NCBI RefSeq assembly: GCF_010389155.1 | Contig: NC_057761.1 | Coordinates: 57,224,587-57,288,586, forward strand | Source: Erigeron canadensis | Lineage: Eukaryota > Streptophyta > Magnoliopsida > Asterales > Asteraceae | DNA length: 64,000 nt | Reading direction: 5' to 3' | Shown here: piece after piece, positions 37,297-48,172 of the stretch | How the letters are laid out: every line of letters starts with the position of its first letter | Numbering within the stretch: the first letter of the stretch is position 1 | Program-made: the position numbers and the translations under genes | Notes under the pieces: generated by a model | Told to the model about the DNA's origin: nothing | Database searches by the model: none | Seen by the model: only the letters and a program-made list of their open reading frames with translations

Positions 37297-37834
37297 CTTT
37301 TTTTTTTTAACAACAGATATTCATTAACAACTAGCAAGATGCTAGAAAATGATTTTACAAGGTGATTAAGATACAAGTTTTTACCAACCGAGATACCAGG
37401 AAAAATGTTTTTATTTTTTGCTTCCATAAAAACCACATTTAATGCTTCCATACCAATGATAAAGAGAAACGGGGAAAGGGGTCGCCTTGATGAAGACCCC
37501 GTTTAACCCGAATGAAGACAACCCTCAATCCAATTTAGCCATTTTTTTTTTTTTTTGAGAACCCCATTTGTTCCATAATAGAGATAATAAAGTTCCAATC
37601 AATGGTATCGAAAAATCTCATTGACCATAAGAGAACCGTCAATGATTTGTCTATCTTTGATATAGGCAGTTTGAGCTTCACTAGTAATCGAGGAAATGAC
37701 ACTTTGTAACCTATCTGCAAGGACTTTGGCGATAATTTTGTATTGACACCCGATGAGACTTATGGGTCGAAAATCTTTAATCAAAAGTGGGTCATTAATT
37801 TTAGGAATGAGAGTAATAAATGACGCGCGAGTTG
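37297..37834 (-). mobile_element. LINE insertion, 5'-truncated and internally deleted
   Basis: The minus strand encodes RT pieces (FITLIPKINDPLLIKDFRPI, then IDGSLMVNEI, then DTIDWNFIISIMEQMGF) with parts missing between them. A T run at the left edge is the poly(A) tail. A perfect 15-bp target duplication GCATTTAATGATACT flanks it (37282-37296 and 37835-37849). It is distinct from the 28-30 kb LINE by sequence. Confidence 0.9.
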
Positions 37835-38473
37835 GCATTTAATGATACTTTGTCTATTAAAGTAAATGGCATTATATTGTTCATTTTGGTATAAGAAAGA
37901 AAATCATTATTACGTGGAACTATGGAAGAAATGATAAATACTCGTATGTGTTTTTTATTTTTCAAAAAAATTTAAGAGTAGGATAAATGTAACAGTACGG
38001 AAGTAAAGAAGTCTACAATTAAGTTTGAAAAATTAAGAAAAATGACCAGATGGATGAATAAAGTTAGGGAAAGATGTCGCAATAAGCAAACGTAACTGGA
38101 GTACAGAAATCATTTGTTGAGCTTTATTGGAAATGAAATATAAATGTAATTATTGTTACTCGTATATTAATTAATAATATAATATACTCAAAAGTTTAAT
38201 AAGCCAATCTCTCTGTTTGAGTTTGACTTGTGTTCCCTGTGTATAGTATTATACAATATTTTGATAAACCAAAAGAAAGTCTCTCCCTCCATAAAAAGCC
38301 AACTAGCATACCCACCAAACATATTTTGTCCAAAGAGAGAGATATATATATAGATAGATAGATAGAGAGAGACTACTTCTTCTGGAAAGAAAGAAAAAAA
38401 AAAAGAATCCAAATAAAAATAAGCAGTGAGATACATATATAGTTAAGCTAGCATTAATAATTATAAGAGAGAC

Positions 38474-40412
38474 ATGGGAAGAGCCCCTTGTTGTGACAAA
38501 GCAAATGTGAAGAAAGGGCCATGGTCTCCTGAGGAAGACGCAAAGCTTAAAGAATTCATTGACAAGTTTGGTACTGGTGGTAACTGGATTGCTCTCCCTC
38601 AAAAAGCTGGTATTTTAATTTAACCTTCTAGCTTCTTCATTGTTTCATGTAGCTAGTGTGACAACAACTTTTGTATATTAATAATTTACAAAAATAAGGA
38701 AAACAACAACTATATATATATATATATATGTATATGTGAATTACTAGCTACGTACTGCAGGTCTTAAAAGGTGTGGGAAGAGTTGCAGGTTAAGATGGCT
38801 AAACTATCTGAGGCCCAATATTCGACATGGTGAATTTTCTGATGATGAAGATAGGATCATTTGCAGCTTGTATGCTACCATTGGTAGCCGGTACGTCAAT
38901 CATCAATTATATATATATTACTGATATATGTAGGTCAAACACAATGTGTAAAATTTGAAGATTATATACGAACATGTGTTTATGTGATAGACGTAGAGAA
39001 ATTAAGATCGATAGAGAAAGAAAAGATAGTAAGATTGTGCCAGCTAATAGAAAATGATTGATTAATACAACTTTGGTAATTAATTAAAAAGATTCGACAA
39101 AGTCTTGACAACTATATATGGTGTATGTATATATAATGGAGTATTTATTTATGGGAATGCTAAATACAGCCCTAAGGGCTGTATTTAACGTGCATAAAAC
39201 AATTTGTACCTTCCGTATTAAAAGTCCACCCTTGATTTTCATGGTAAATGTACAAATAATTTATGCACCTTAAACACAGGCCTAAGGGCTGTATTTAGCA
39301 AACCCCTTTATTTATTTATTGAGCCAGCCAATTGGATGTTTTACGGTATTATTTATGGAAAGGTTAGTTACTAATTAAGTAATTAGATGTAAATTTCAAG
39401 TGTTACCTAAAATGTAGTATTACGGTGCAGATGGTCAGTAATAGCAGCTCAGCTACCAGGAAGGACTGACAATGATATCAAGAATTACTGGAACACCAAG
39501 CTCAAGAAGAAGCTCTTGACTATGTTTCCATCCACAACTCTTGTTCAAGAAAAACATCAAACTAATTTCTTTCCATCTACTATGTCCTCCTTACAACCAC
39601 CATTATTATTACCACATCAATATGATGATCTCAATAATAATAATACATCATCTCCTCATCATCAATTCTTGAACACTTCATCATCATCATCATCATTTTA
39701 CACTACTACTACTACTACTTTCTCCCCCACTAACAACTTCATGAATGTTGATCACAACACTACTAGTAATGCCAACTCGATTTTAGTTCATGATGATGAT
39801 CATCATGTTAACAATGTGATCATCAATGATCTTTCATCACCACATTCATCATCTCATCATGTAATTAACAGTTTGATGATGACCAACAACAACAACAACA
39901 TAGGTAGTGTTAATGATGATCATAACTCCCTATATAATAATCATCATAGTCCAATGCAAACAGAACAGTATCATAACATGAAGTTAGAAGGAATGCTCAT
40001 GTTTGGAACTCCCAGTACAAGTTGCTCTACTTCCTCTGAAGGTCTTCATCACCAGCCAAATCAGATCAAGCAAGAGAATCATGACCTGATAACTACTACC
40101 CTTCTTGATCATCATCATCATGTTCTTGGAGATGATCATCATACCCCTGCAGCTACTAGTTTCATGATGGATTATCACAAGCAAAATCATGAGTACATGA
40201 TCAAGAATAACCACCACAATGTAGGTCCCATAATATTAAATAGTAATAATAATAGTGCTAATAATGATCTGCTTGCAATGGAAGTGAATAAGCAACTGAT
40301 GATGAACTTGAGCAGCAGCTACTACTTGTTCAATCATGATGGTACTACTACTACTACTGATGAAACCAAGACAACACACTTTCAGAAAGGAATGTGTTCC
40401 TACTATTACTGA
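38474..40412 (+). CDS. R2R3-MYB transcription factor, subgroup 14 (RAX/Blind/MYB36-like)
   Basis: Three exons: 38474-38609, 38761-38890 and 39431-40412, with GT-AG introns in the conserved MYB positions, giving 415 aa. The first 116 residues are a complete R2R3 domain. It starts [20 protein letters not shown] and has regularly spaced Trp in R2, [15 protein letters not shown], the R3 helix [19 protein letters not shown], and [14 protein letters not shown], typical of subgroup 14. Family knowledge: members control axillary meristem initiation (RAX, tomato Blind) or endodermal Casparian strip formation (MYB36). Which role applies here cannot be decided from sequence. The C-terminal 300 residues are low complexity, with runs of Asn, His, Ser and Thr, and end KGMCSYYY. 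Intron 2 contains a MULE-type MITE. DNA-binding nuclear function is expected. Confidence 0.93.
39153..39306. mobile_element. MULE-type MITE in MYB intron 2
   Basis: A 154-bp element with inverted ends (GGGAATGCTAAATACAGCCC; from the right GGGGTTTGCTAAATACAGCC). Each end contains a small palindrome around AGCCCTAAGGGCT. Perfect 9-bp repeats TTTATTTAT flank it at 39144-39152 and 39307-39315. It has no coding capacity. Confidence 0.85.
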
Positions 40413-40560
40413 TTAGCTAGCTAGCTAGCTATAGATTATTCAAAATTTGATGTAATTAATTAAGACAAGCTGCTAGATGCAGCATGATCATGATGACGAG
40501 CTAGCTAGCTAGCTATAGGTAATTATGATTTGAAAAGGCAGGCAGGCAGGCAGGCAGGGT
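40412..40560. repeat. Short tandem repeats in the MYB 3' region
   Basis: (AGCT)n runs occur at about 40414-40431 and 40498-40515, and a (GGCA)n run at 40537-40559. They lie in the presumed 3' UTR. The AGCT runs are self-complementary and the two runs could pair with each other in the transcript. Confidence 0.75.
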
Positions 40561-41348
40561 GCTTTTGGTTTTAATTCAATTAATTCTAGCTAGTGGAAGT
40601 TCAAGAGTGATCAGACTTTTGAGAGCAGTTTATTGGTGTTTGTATTGTTGATCTATCTGTACTTGATGGTTACTTAATTATAAACCAATGCAAATTAAAG
40701 TTGTTTTCTAACATTGTGTTTGGTTTTACACATTTTCTTGTGTAACTTTTAACGTGGCTCTTATTTTTATAGTATGATTATATTATCATCATGTTACTAG
40801 CTGCTAGTTGTACCTAAAGAATGCATCCTTTCGATCGATCACGTTATTTGTGCTACTATATATATGTGTCTGTCAATTATATATTGCATCATGCGTTGAT
40901 ATTGAAATAATGTTGCAATAAGTCAAGGCGGCTAGAGTGAGTATAATTAACTAAAAGAAACACAAAAATTAGGAAATTAATGTTATCTTAGTTGGATTTT
41001 AATGTATGTTCTTGCTTATGTTGACTTTTTCTTACCCGTTAAAGTGTCATCTTCACTTCTAGATGGTCAAGGGTGCATTAATTATTTATAGGTAGCTTGA
41101 GAATATGTACAAAATCATGTATGACAAAAGTATATTTGTCAAATTTTGGAAAATTTATGCATGAGTTATATTGTATAGTTGCATGGGACCAAGAAAGGAT
41201 TCACATATATTTTACTTTGCGAGCATTAATTAATGTTTCTTTTTTTTGTTTTATCGGGTTACTTATTTGGTGGGCTTGATGGTGCTTCTTTATTAGGAGG
41301 TTTGAAAATGTAACCTTATATAGTAAAAACATAAACATATATATTATA
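40561..41348. other. Intergenic, downstream of MYB
   Basis: AT-rich DNA with no gene recognised. A (TA)n stretch lies near 40,857. Small open frames are not supported by composition or homology. Confidence 0.5.
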
Positions 41349-42363
41349 CTAGATATTTTACCCCGCCTGATGCGCGGCTAGTTAAAAAGGTTATTTTATG
41401 TATTAATAAATAGCTATTCTATAGGCTTATTATGTTGAAATTGATTATGTTATAGTTAATGATTAATTTCTGGATTACTATGGTCATCTTTTGTCTTTTA
41501 TGACATGTCGATATCACAGTAAACCTACTATAGTGATTACACACCAACATTTAACCTAAGATATTTTGATATCATCAACAAATCAAACGTAAATCGATAA
41601 TGTAGCATGATATATATATATTCATCAAACGAAATAAAATATACAAAGTAAAAAAACTAAACATGACAAAAATTTAGTCATATAAAATACACATAAATAC
41701 AATACGAATAAGTAAAAAATTAATAAGATAAATAAGAGAAAATCATTATAGTTTTTGCTTTCAGTTATGCTGAAAAGATGAAGAAAAAACCTTATGTAGT
41801 GACGGGAAAAAGTAATCCTAAATACAATTAGGAAATAAAGTATTTTATCTCTAACAATCAAGAAATTCATTCGTAAAACTCAAAATAACTACTTTTATCA
41901 TTATAAAATAGACATTTTTTTGTGGCTAGAATAACCTATTTTGGTTAAGGTTTCAGCCAAGAGAACGAAGGAGAAACAACAAAATTGTTTGGTCGTGTAT
42001 AACCTAATAATATTTTTAAATAAATTTTAAAATTTGATATAGTCTTCAAAGTTGTATATATTTTAATAAATAATATTATTTATGTCAAATATCATTGCCA
42101 AATTAATAGATGTATTGGACGGCTTCTTATATCTTAATATGGGTTTTGAGTTTTTTTTTTTAATTTTGTGTATATAGTTTTGATTTAATATTTTATGTTA
42201 TATTTAATAAAATAAATTATATTGGTTTGAGAATAAATAGAGGTTATAAGATAAATATTGTAAACAAAGTATGGAGATGCCACGTAGGATACAATCCTAT
42301 GTGGCAATGTTTAAAGCTAGCTTTAGGCTGAAAGAAGGGTTTAAAAGGCTATGATTTTTACTG

Positions 42364-42395
<32 letters not shown>

Positions 42396-42397
42396 GA
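41349..42397 (-). mobile_element. Putative Helitron of a second family (CTAG terminus)
   Basis: Read on the minus strand, the 3' end is CCGCGCATCAGGCGGGG (possible short hairpin) followed by TAAAATAT and CTAG at 41352-41349, with T next, the canonical plant Helitron end. A candidate 5' end (TCTATATATATA) is at 42397. It encodes no protein. A related segment, sharing GGAGATGCCACGTAGGATA, recurs at about 42,890-43,030. The 5' boundary in the TA run is uncertain. Confidence 0.5.
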
Positions 42398-42414
42398 TTG
42401 GTATACGACAGAAG

Positions 42415-42625
42415 AATAACTTTATAAATTAAAAACCAATTAAAAAATACTTCATGATTATGATAAATTAACAACAAAGAAAACTGTGAAACATAATATA
42501 TGTATAGATAGATTATTAAGAATAACTTTATAAATTAAAAACCAATTGAAAAATACTCCATAATTATGATAAATTAACAACGAAAAAAACTGTGAAACAT
42601 AATATATGTATAGTTTGATTATGAA
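42415..42625. repeat. Tandem repeat of about 106 bp, two copies
   Basis: The unit starting AATAACTTTATAAATTAAAA occurs at 42415-42520 and 42521-42625 with only a few substitutions. It lies immediately outside the putative Helitron end. Confidence 0.85.
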
Positions 42626-42884
42626 GTGTATATAGTAAATAGAAAATGAAAAAAAAAAGAAGAAAGAATAGATAATAAAATATCATGGATTATGAGTCAT
42701 GAATTATGAAGTGTTTATAGTTAAAATAAAAAAGTTAAAAAATGTCATGCAATGTTAGTCGTGATTTTTTATATATGTTTGATTTATTTAAATATAAATT
42801 ATATATATATATGCTTTTTCTATATGCCATATTTAAAATATATGTATATATATATTATATTATTTAATGAAAATCTATTAGTGT

Positions 42885-43130
42885 GAAAAAAATATGGAGG
42901 TGTCACGTAGGATAAATCCTATGTGGCATGTTTAGAGATAATTTTAATTTGAGGTGGATGACTTTAAAAAGTCATAATAACCATTGTTTTATTATGTATA
43001 TAGATATAGATAGATATAGATATAGATATAGATTTATATTTATATTTATATACTCTGTTTTATATAATATACTAGATTTTTATATAATATACTAGATTAT
43101 TGTCCTGCGTAATACGCGAGATAACATATT
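42885..43130 (-). mobile_element. Fragments of second-family Helitrons
   Basis: 42,885-43,030 resembles the 5' part of the element at 41,349-42,397 (shared CACGTAGGATA and TCCTATGTGGCA, then a GATATA run). At 43,092-43,095 a CTAG followed by ATTATTGTCCTGCGTAATAC and GCGAG looks like the 3' end of another minus-strand copy. The segment TATATAATATACTAGATT is duplicated just before it. Confidence 0.4.
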
Positions 43131-44620
43131 TAATTACTTAATTAGTGACAAGTTATCGTTTCACAATATCATACATTGACAACCATATATAAAAGATGTT
43201 GAAAATAGATTAACTAGTATCATGGTGCCAAAGTTATAAATTAATTAGTATTTTGTTGTTAATGTATGTCTTTATATAGAAAAAAAAACATAAAATTTCA
43301 TGATTTTATGTTTCTATAAACAATTAGTAACACTTCAAATTATTGTGTCAAGTGATAGTTTGAAATTCAATAAAAAAGGTTTTATTTTTAATTTTTAGAA
43401 AGTTGAATACCTTTTATTGATCAAGAAAAAGTTAGATATCTTTTATTTACTTATAAACAAAGTTAAATACCTTTTTATGTAATTTTTCCTATACTAAATG
43501 AGGGTGTCACATAAGTATTTTTATATCCCCTCTTAGTTATATTGAGGGAAGAGGGATGATTGATGAAAGAAACTAGTATATAGATTGTTATTATAATGAT
43601 TAAATTAACATTATACATATGAAATAAATTTCTCCATGATAATGTTGCAAACATACATGATATATACATCTTTGAACACTTCTATATTTATTATCTATCT
43701 ACTATGTACGATCTATATATATTTTACGACAAGATTCTACTTATAAGTTGAATAATAACTCTTTAATTAATAAATTGTCTAAGATCTTAATGAAGATTTT
43801 GATCAAATGTTGATTTTCTGAACCACTTCTGTTTAAAAAATTGCATAAAAAATATTTAGATGACATAATCGTAGTTCTATTATAAATGAAACTGGGTTGA
43901 AGTGGGTTCTCTTAAAAGACGCCTATCACGCTATAAGTTCTAATTGGTCACGGCATTGCCTTTTGAGCGACAATCAGATGGTCCCATCATCGATTGATTG
44001 GTTACTCATTGACCAATTTCTGCATCTTTATCTTATTTGTAACAAAATTAATTATTATATGTTCACAATTTTTCTTACTTACTACTCGTACTAGATAATA
44101 GTTAGCTCTATTTACTTATAAAAAAAGAAAAAGAAAAGTGATTTGAAGCAATTTCAACCACATTAATATATTTAAGAAGTATACAATTTTTGTTTATTGT
44201 ATTATTTTCAAGATAAAATACGAGTAAAATTAAAACGTATATGGGCTGTTAAAAAAAGTGTATATGGAAAATGTATTTTTTGTTTGAGTTATCTTGGGCT
44301 CATTAATTTTTCACATGGTTGTATGCAACTTAGGCACTTAGCCATAAAACAGGGTGACATATATTTGAAGTCATCGATCACCGCTACAGATAATTGAGGT
44401 TATTAGAATGATTTAATGATATCCTTGTTATAAGCTGCAGATAGCAAAATAATTTTGAGTATTATTTTCCATGGATTGCTTTCGGTCACCAACATCAACG
44501 ATGCTATATTGCTATAGACATTAAGGTATATTCATCAAAAGGTCAAATATGTTGTTCCTGCATTTTTTTTATTTATTATTATTATTTTTTTACAGATGTG
44601 GATTGAACATTAAAACGATG
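43131..44620. other. Intergenic, AT-rich
   Basis: No gene was recognised. Repeated AAAGTTxxATACCTTTTA words occur at 43,400-43,475. Open frames of about 65 codons here have no recognisable domain. Confidence 0.5.
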
Positions 44621-44639
44621 GTCTAAATTATGTTGTCTT

Positions 44640-44832
44640 ATCTGGGTCTATGTTAAAGATCGAGCTCTCTCACCCAATACCTTATAGAAGGAAAAACCCT
44701 ATATTAATCTGCCAAAAGACACAACGATTAATAAAAGTAAAACCTCTTGCTTTCTTTGATCTTGAATCTGGGTCTTCTGAGAACAAACTTTTATTGAAAG
44801 GATTTTTGTGCCACGAGACTATCAACCCAATG
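44640..44832 (-). mobile_element. Probable tRNA-derived SINE
   Basis: On the minus strand an A box TAGTCTCGTGG (44821-44811) is followed, 42 bases on, by a B box GATTCAAGATC (44768-44758). This is normal Pol III promoter spacing. Downstream sequence runs to about 44,640. No target duplication was fixed. A plus-strand frame across it is a shadow. Confidence 0.5.
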
Positions 44833-45124
44833 ACTTCTTTTAGCACTAGTAGTCATTTATAAGTACTACCTCACCAGTATTCGGCTTATTATGTTTATTG
44901 TGATTTCTTATAACTCGAGCAATGTATGTTATTTTATCTTTTTTTTGTTATGAAACGACTTTAAAGTTTAGTAATAATTAATATATATGGAGCCATACTT
45001 TACAACGATCACTAGTATGCCAAATGGTGATGATTGAGATGGTTCCTATATCTTCTTGTTTTTTAGGCCTTGACTACTATTTCTGTCATGAGAAAGTCCT
45101 ATTTATTACATAATATTGTATATT

Positions 45125-45349
45125 GGGAATTTGGGATAAATACACCGAAATATAAGTAAATAAGCATAAAATTTATTGTATGTACAAACTTAATAAAAAT
45201 GTTTAAATCAAATAACATTGTACATAGTTAATTACATAATTTGAATTTTTTTTTTTTTACTAAGTTTGTACATACAACAAAGTTTTTAAAATTTCATGAA
45301 CATTATAACATTTCATGCTTAGTTACTTACATTTCGGTATGCTTAACCC
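45125..45349. mobile_element. MULE-type foldback MITE
   Basis: Long inverted arms share ACCGAAATxTAAGTAAxTAAG and TTGTATGTACAAACTTA, and both ends begin GGG. Perfect 9-bp repeats TTGTATATT flank it at 45116-45124 and 45350-45358. The arms would form a near-complete hairpin. Confidence 0.85.
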
Positions 45350-45358
45350 TTGTATATT

Positions 45359-47034
45359 TAATTAAAAATATCATTTTTTTTTGTTTGCAAGACTAGGTAA
45401 TAAAGTTACAAATATTAATTTCAGTACCGGAAAATCAGTGTAGATAGTAAGTAAAAAGTCGTAAGAGATTGTAATGATGTGTCAAGTGGTGGACTTGAAG
45501 TAATGAGTAATATATATATATATCTAATTTAACAAATTAAATGGAAATGGCAAATTAGAGAAAGGACTAGTGAAATGAATCTAATACCTGGGGAGGAATC
45601 CCTTTTGGGAAGCAACCTGGATGTGGTCCAAAATAACATGATATTTCACAAGATCTTCCTTAACATCATATTACCCCTACTTGTTCCCTTGTCAGCCTAA
45701 TTTCGTACCATCAGAGGGAGCTGAGGTTTAATTTTATCATTTTTGTTTTTCTCTGATATTCTAAAAGTAAATTAATAAATATAGTTTTTACAATAATAAA
45801 TACCTTTAATATATATGATCATGGAAATAATGATACAAATAATGTTAACTAGTCAATCTGACAGTCTCTCAACCCGCATATAGAAGTAATTAAAGACTCA
45901 TCCATTGCATCTCCCATCCCTCATACTCCTTTCATAGATCGATGGATTGTATATCGTTGACATTTGCGTCCATGTCAACTAGTCAATGTGGATCCATACA
46001 AGGCTTAACATAACATATACTATATAGAAACCAGAACGAACATTAATTCAACTAGGTTCATTTTACTTGCAAAACACATGTACTCATCCCTTTTAATTAT
46101 AATATAATAATATTACAATATATAACTCGTAGTTTTTTAGTAGTAAAACTGAGGTATGACATATGAGGGGGGTATGGCATGAAAGTCTTTTCCATTGAAG
46201 CCTTTATTTTAAGGTCAAAAGGCATGGTCTGACAAACAAGTCCCATATATTTTAACATAAAATTCATGAACGCTTCACCTCAGGAATCACAACCCACTAA
46301 TAATAAACTATTAGTAGTTGTCACATAAAGTTTTGGAAATTGGCAGAGAGAAAAGAAATAATGTGTGTGCCTAAAATTTAATTTTGCTTATCTATCAAAC
46401 CATCAGATCAAGGTTCTCTCATTGACAGATGGTACGAGATATTTCTTCCAGGACCATGATCTTTTCTGGTCTATTTTGAATTTTGTAACACAATGAACAT
46501 ATTCTCTAATCAACTTCAACTTTCATGAATATTAACAATGTAAAAGTAGCACTAGGTACTCCTCAAGAAAATGGGTATACATGGGACGTTTATCTTGTTA
46601 AGTTACCCCCAGAATCACGAGTCATTTTGACTCGGATATATGCGGCTTGACCAGAGTATCTCATGACTCTATTAATAATGTTTTTCATGAACAAAACTAT
46701 TACACTAAATATCAAGTTACTCTTCGATTTGGAAAATGTAGAATGGTTAAAGGGTAACCAGCCCGTTTTGACCCATACTAAAAAATATTTGTTTTCAACC
46801 AATTAAGAAAGAACTCTTAAACTTATAAATATCTCATGTTCATCTGTCCCGGTCTTTCATTTGTGGATCACGCCTGCATTTTCATTCGCCACATGTGGAT
46901 AATCTAGCCCAAAAACAAAGAAAAAATGTAAATGGAATTACTCTATCTACTCTGTTTTCTATAAGCCCATCGTTGTTTTGTAGAGTTGTTATAATTACAA
47001 GGTTTACGTTACCATATCAAATGAAAGCTATATA
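45359..47034. other. Intergenic, nothing recognised
   Basis: AT-rich DNA without gene features. A patch at about 46,590-46,790 with GTAACCAGCCCGTTTTGACC resembles common intronic or intergenic plant repeats but has no clear ends. Confidence 0.45.
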
Positions 47035-47239
47035 CGGAAGATAAGAAGGACCAAAAGGGGTTATGGTCCCTCCAAAATTTTGAATCATATTTAGCAATTA
47101 TATATTATTTAAAGAATAAATAAAAGTTTTTATGTGTTTTTACCCCTCAGAAACAAAACATAAATGTAGAAAAAAGAGAAAACCTAAAACCTCAAAAAAA
47201 ATTGACCCCTCCGGTATTGTCGTTCAAGTTCCGCCGCTG
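47035..47239. mobile_element. hAT-type MITE, CAGTGGCGGA family (copy 2)
   Basis: Homologous over its whole length, in inverted orientation, to 8001-8200 (shared GGGACCATAACCCTTTGG on opposite strands and the AAAACACATAAAA block). The right end is TCCGCCGCTG-like. The left end has lost part of the terminal repeat. Perfect 8-bp repeats GCTATATA flank it at 47027-47034 and 47240-47247. Confidence 0.82.
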
Positions 47240-47817
47240 GCTATATATAAAGTTCTCCATCATCGGACCTAGCATATTTACCAAGTACATATAGCATACT
47301 AACTCTAAATAGCACAATACATATAGTAGGTATTATTTCTTGTTCACTACTTCACTGCATGCCTATTAAGTTTATATGTTAAGAGTACAATGGTTAAGAT
47401 ACTTATTATACTATAGTACAACATATATTAGGTATTCCATCCAATCCCAGATTTCCCAATATGGTATTTCTATGAATTCGGATCTTTCTTGGTACTTTGT
47501 TCCTTAAAACCTTGTCTCAAAACCTTCATATATAGTACTAGAATATCAATGAAGGGAACATGAATCAATTGGTATTCCATACTTTTGTACTATAACTAGC
47601 CTTTCGATTCAATGAATAAGGTCTGTTATCGTTTTGTAGTAAACCAATTTAGGGGGGAAAAAAAGTTAATCTGAAAAATTTGCAGGCCGTAGAGTAAAAT
47701 TGACACAGATTTACATTAGTTGATTAATGCATACAAAAATTTATTTAACTTATGTTTTTGAAAAAGAACAGTAAGATGCCCCAAGTCGCCTGCTACACCG
47801 CCTCCTATGTAATTTAT

Positions 47818-48172
47818 GGGTATGTTTGGCAAAATTAGTTGTAGCTGGTAGCTGGAGCTTGTAGCAGCTGTAAGTTATAGCATTTATTTGGAGCTGTAAG
47901 TTGTAGCTCTTAATTTTTAAAAGTGTTTGAGATGATAGTTGTAGCTGCAACTTTAAGATGAATTTGTGTAACTTTTAAAGAGTAAAGCTTCAGCGAAAAG
48001 CTAAAGCTTCTGAAACTTTACTTCAACTAGCGTTTTATTTTGGGGCATTTTCTTTCAAATAAAAGCTAAATCTAATTGCATCCGAACAAAGCTAATATTT
48101 AGGAACTTTTAGCTTAAAATGAAAAGACAAGGCTCCTGAAAAGCTCTTAAAAAGTTTGTGACAAACATAGCC
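47818..48172. mobile_element. MITE with GGGTATGTTTGGC termini
   Basis: The left end GGGTATGTTTGGCAAAAT and, from the right, GGCTATGTTTGTCACAAAC form inverted termini. The interior is rich in AGCTGTAGCT-type words and AAAGCTTC on both strands. The ends resemble hAT-derived MITEs, but no clean 8-bp duplication was seen. Confidence 0.6.

Noticed and set aside
39984..40217. 77-codon minus-strand frame within MYB exon 3
   Set aside because: It is a shadow of CAT/GAT-rich sense codons in the MYB C-terminal region.
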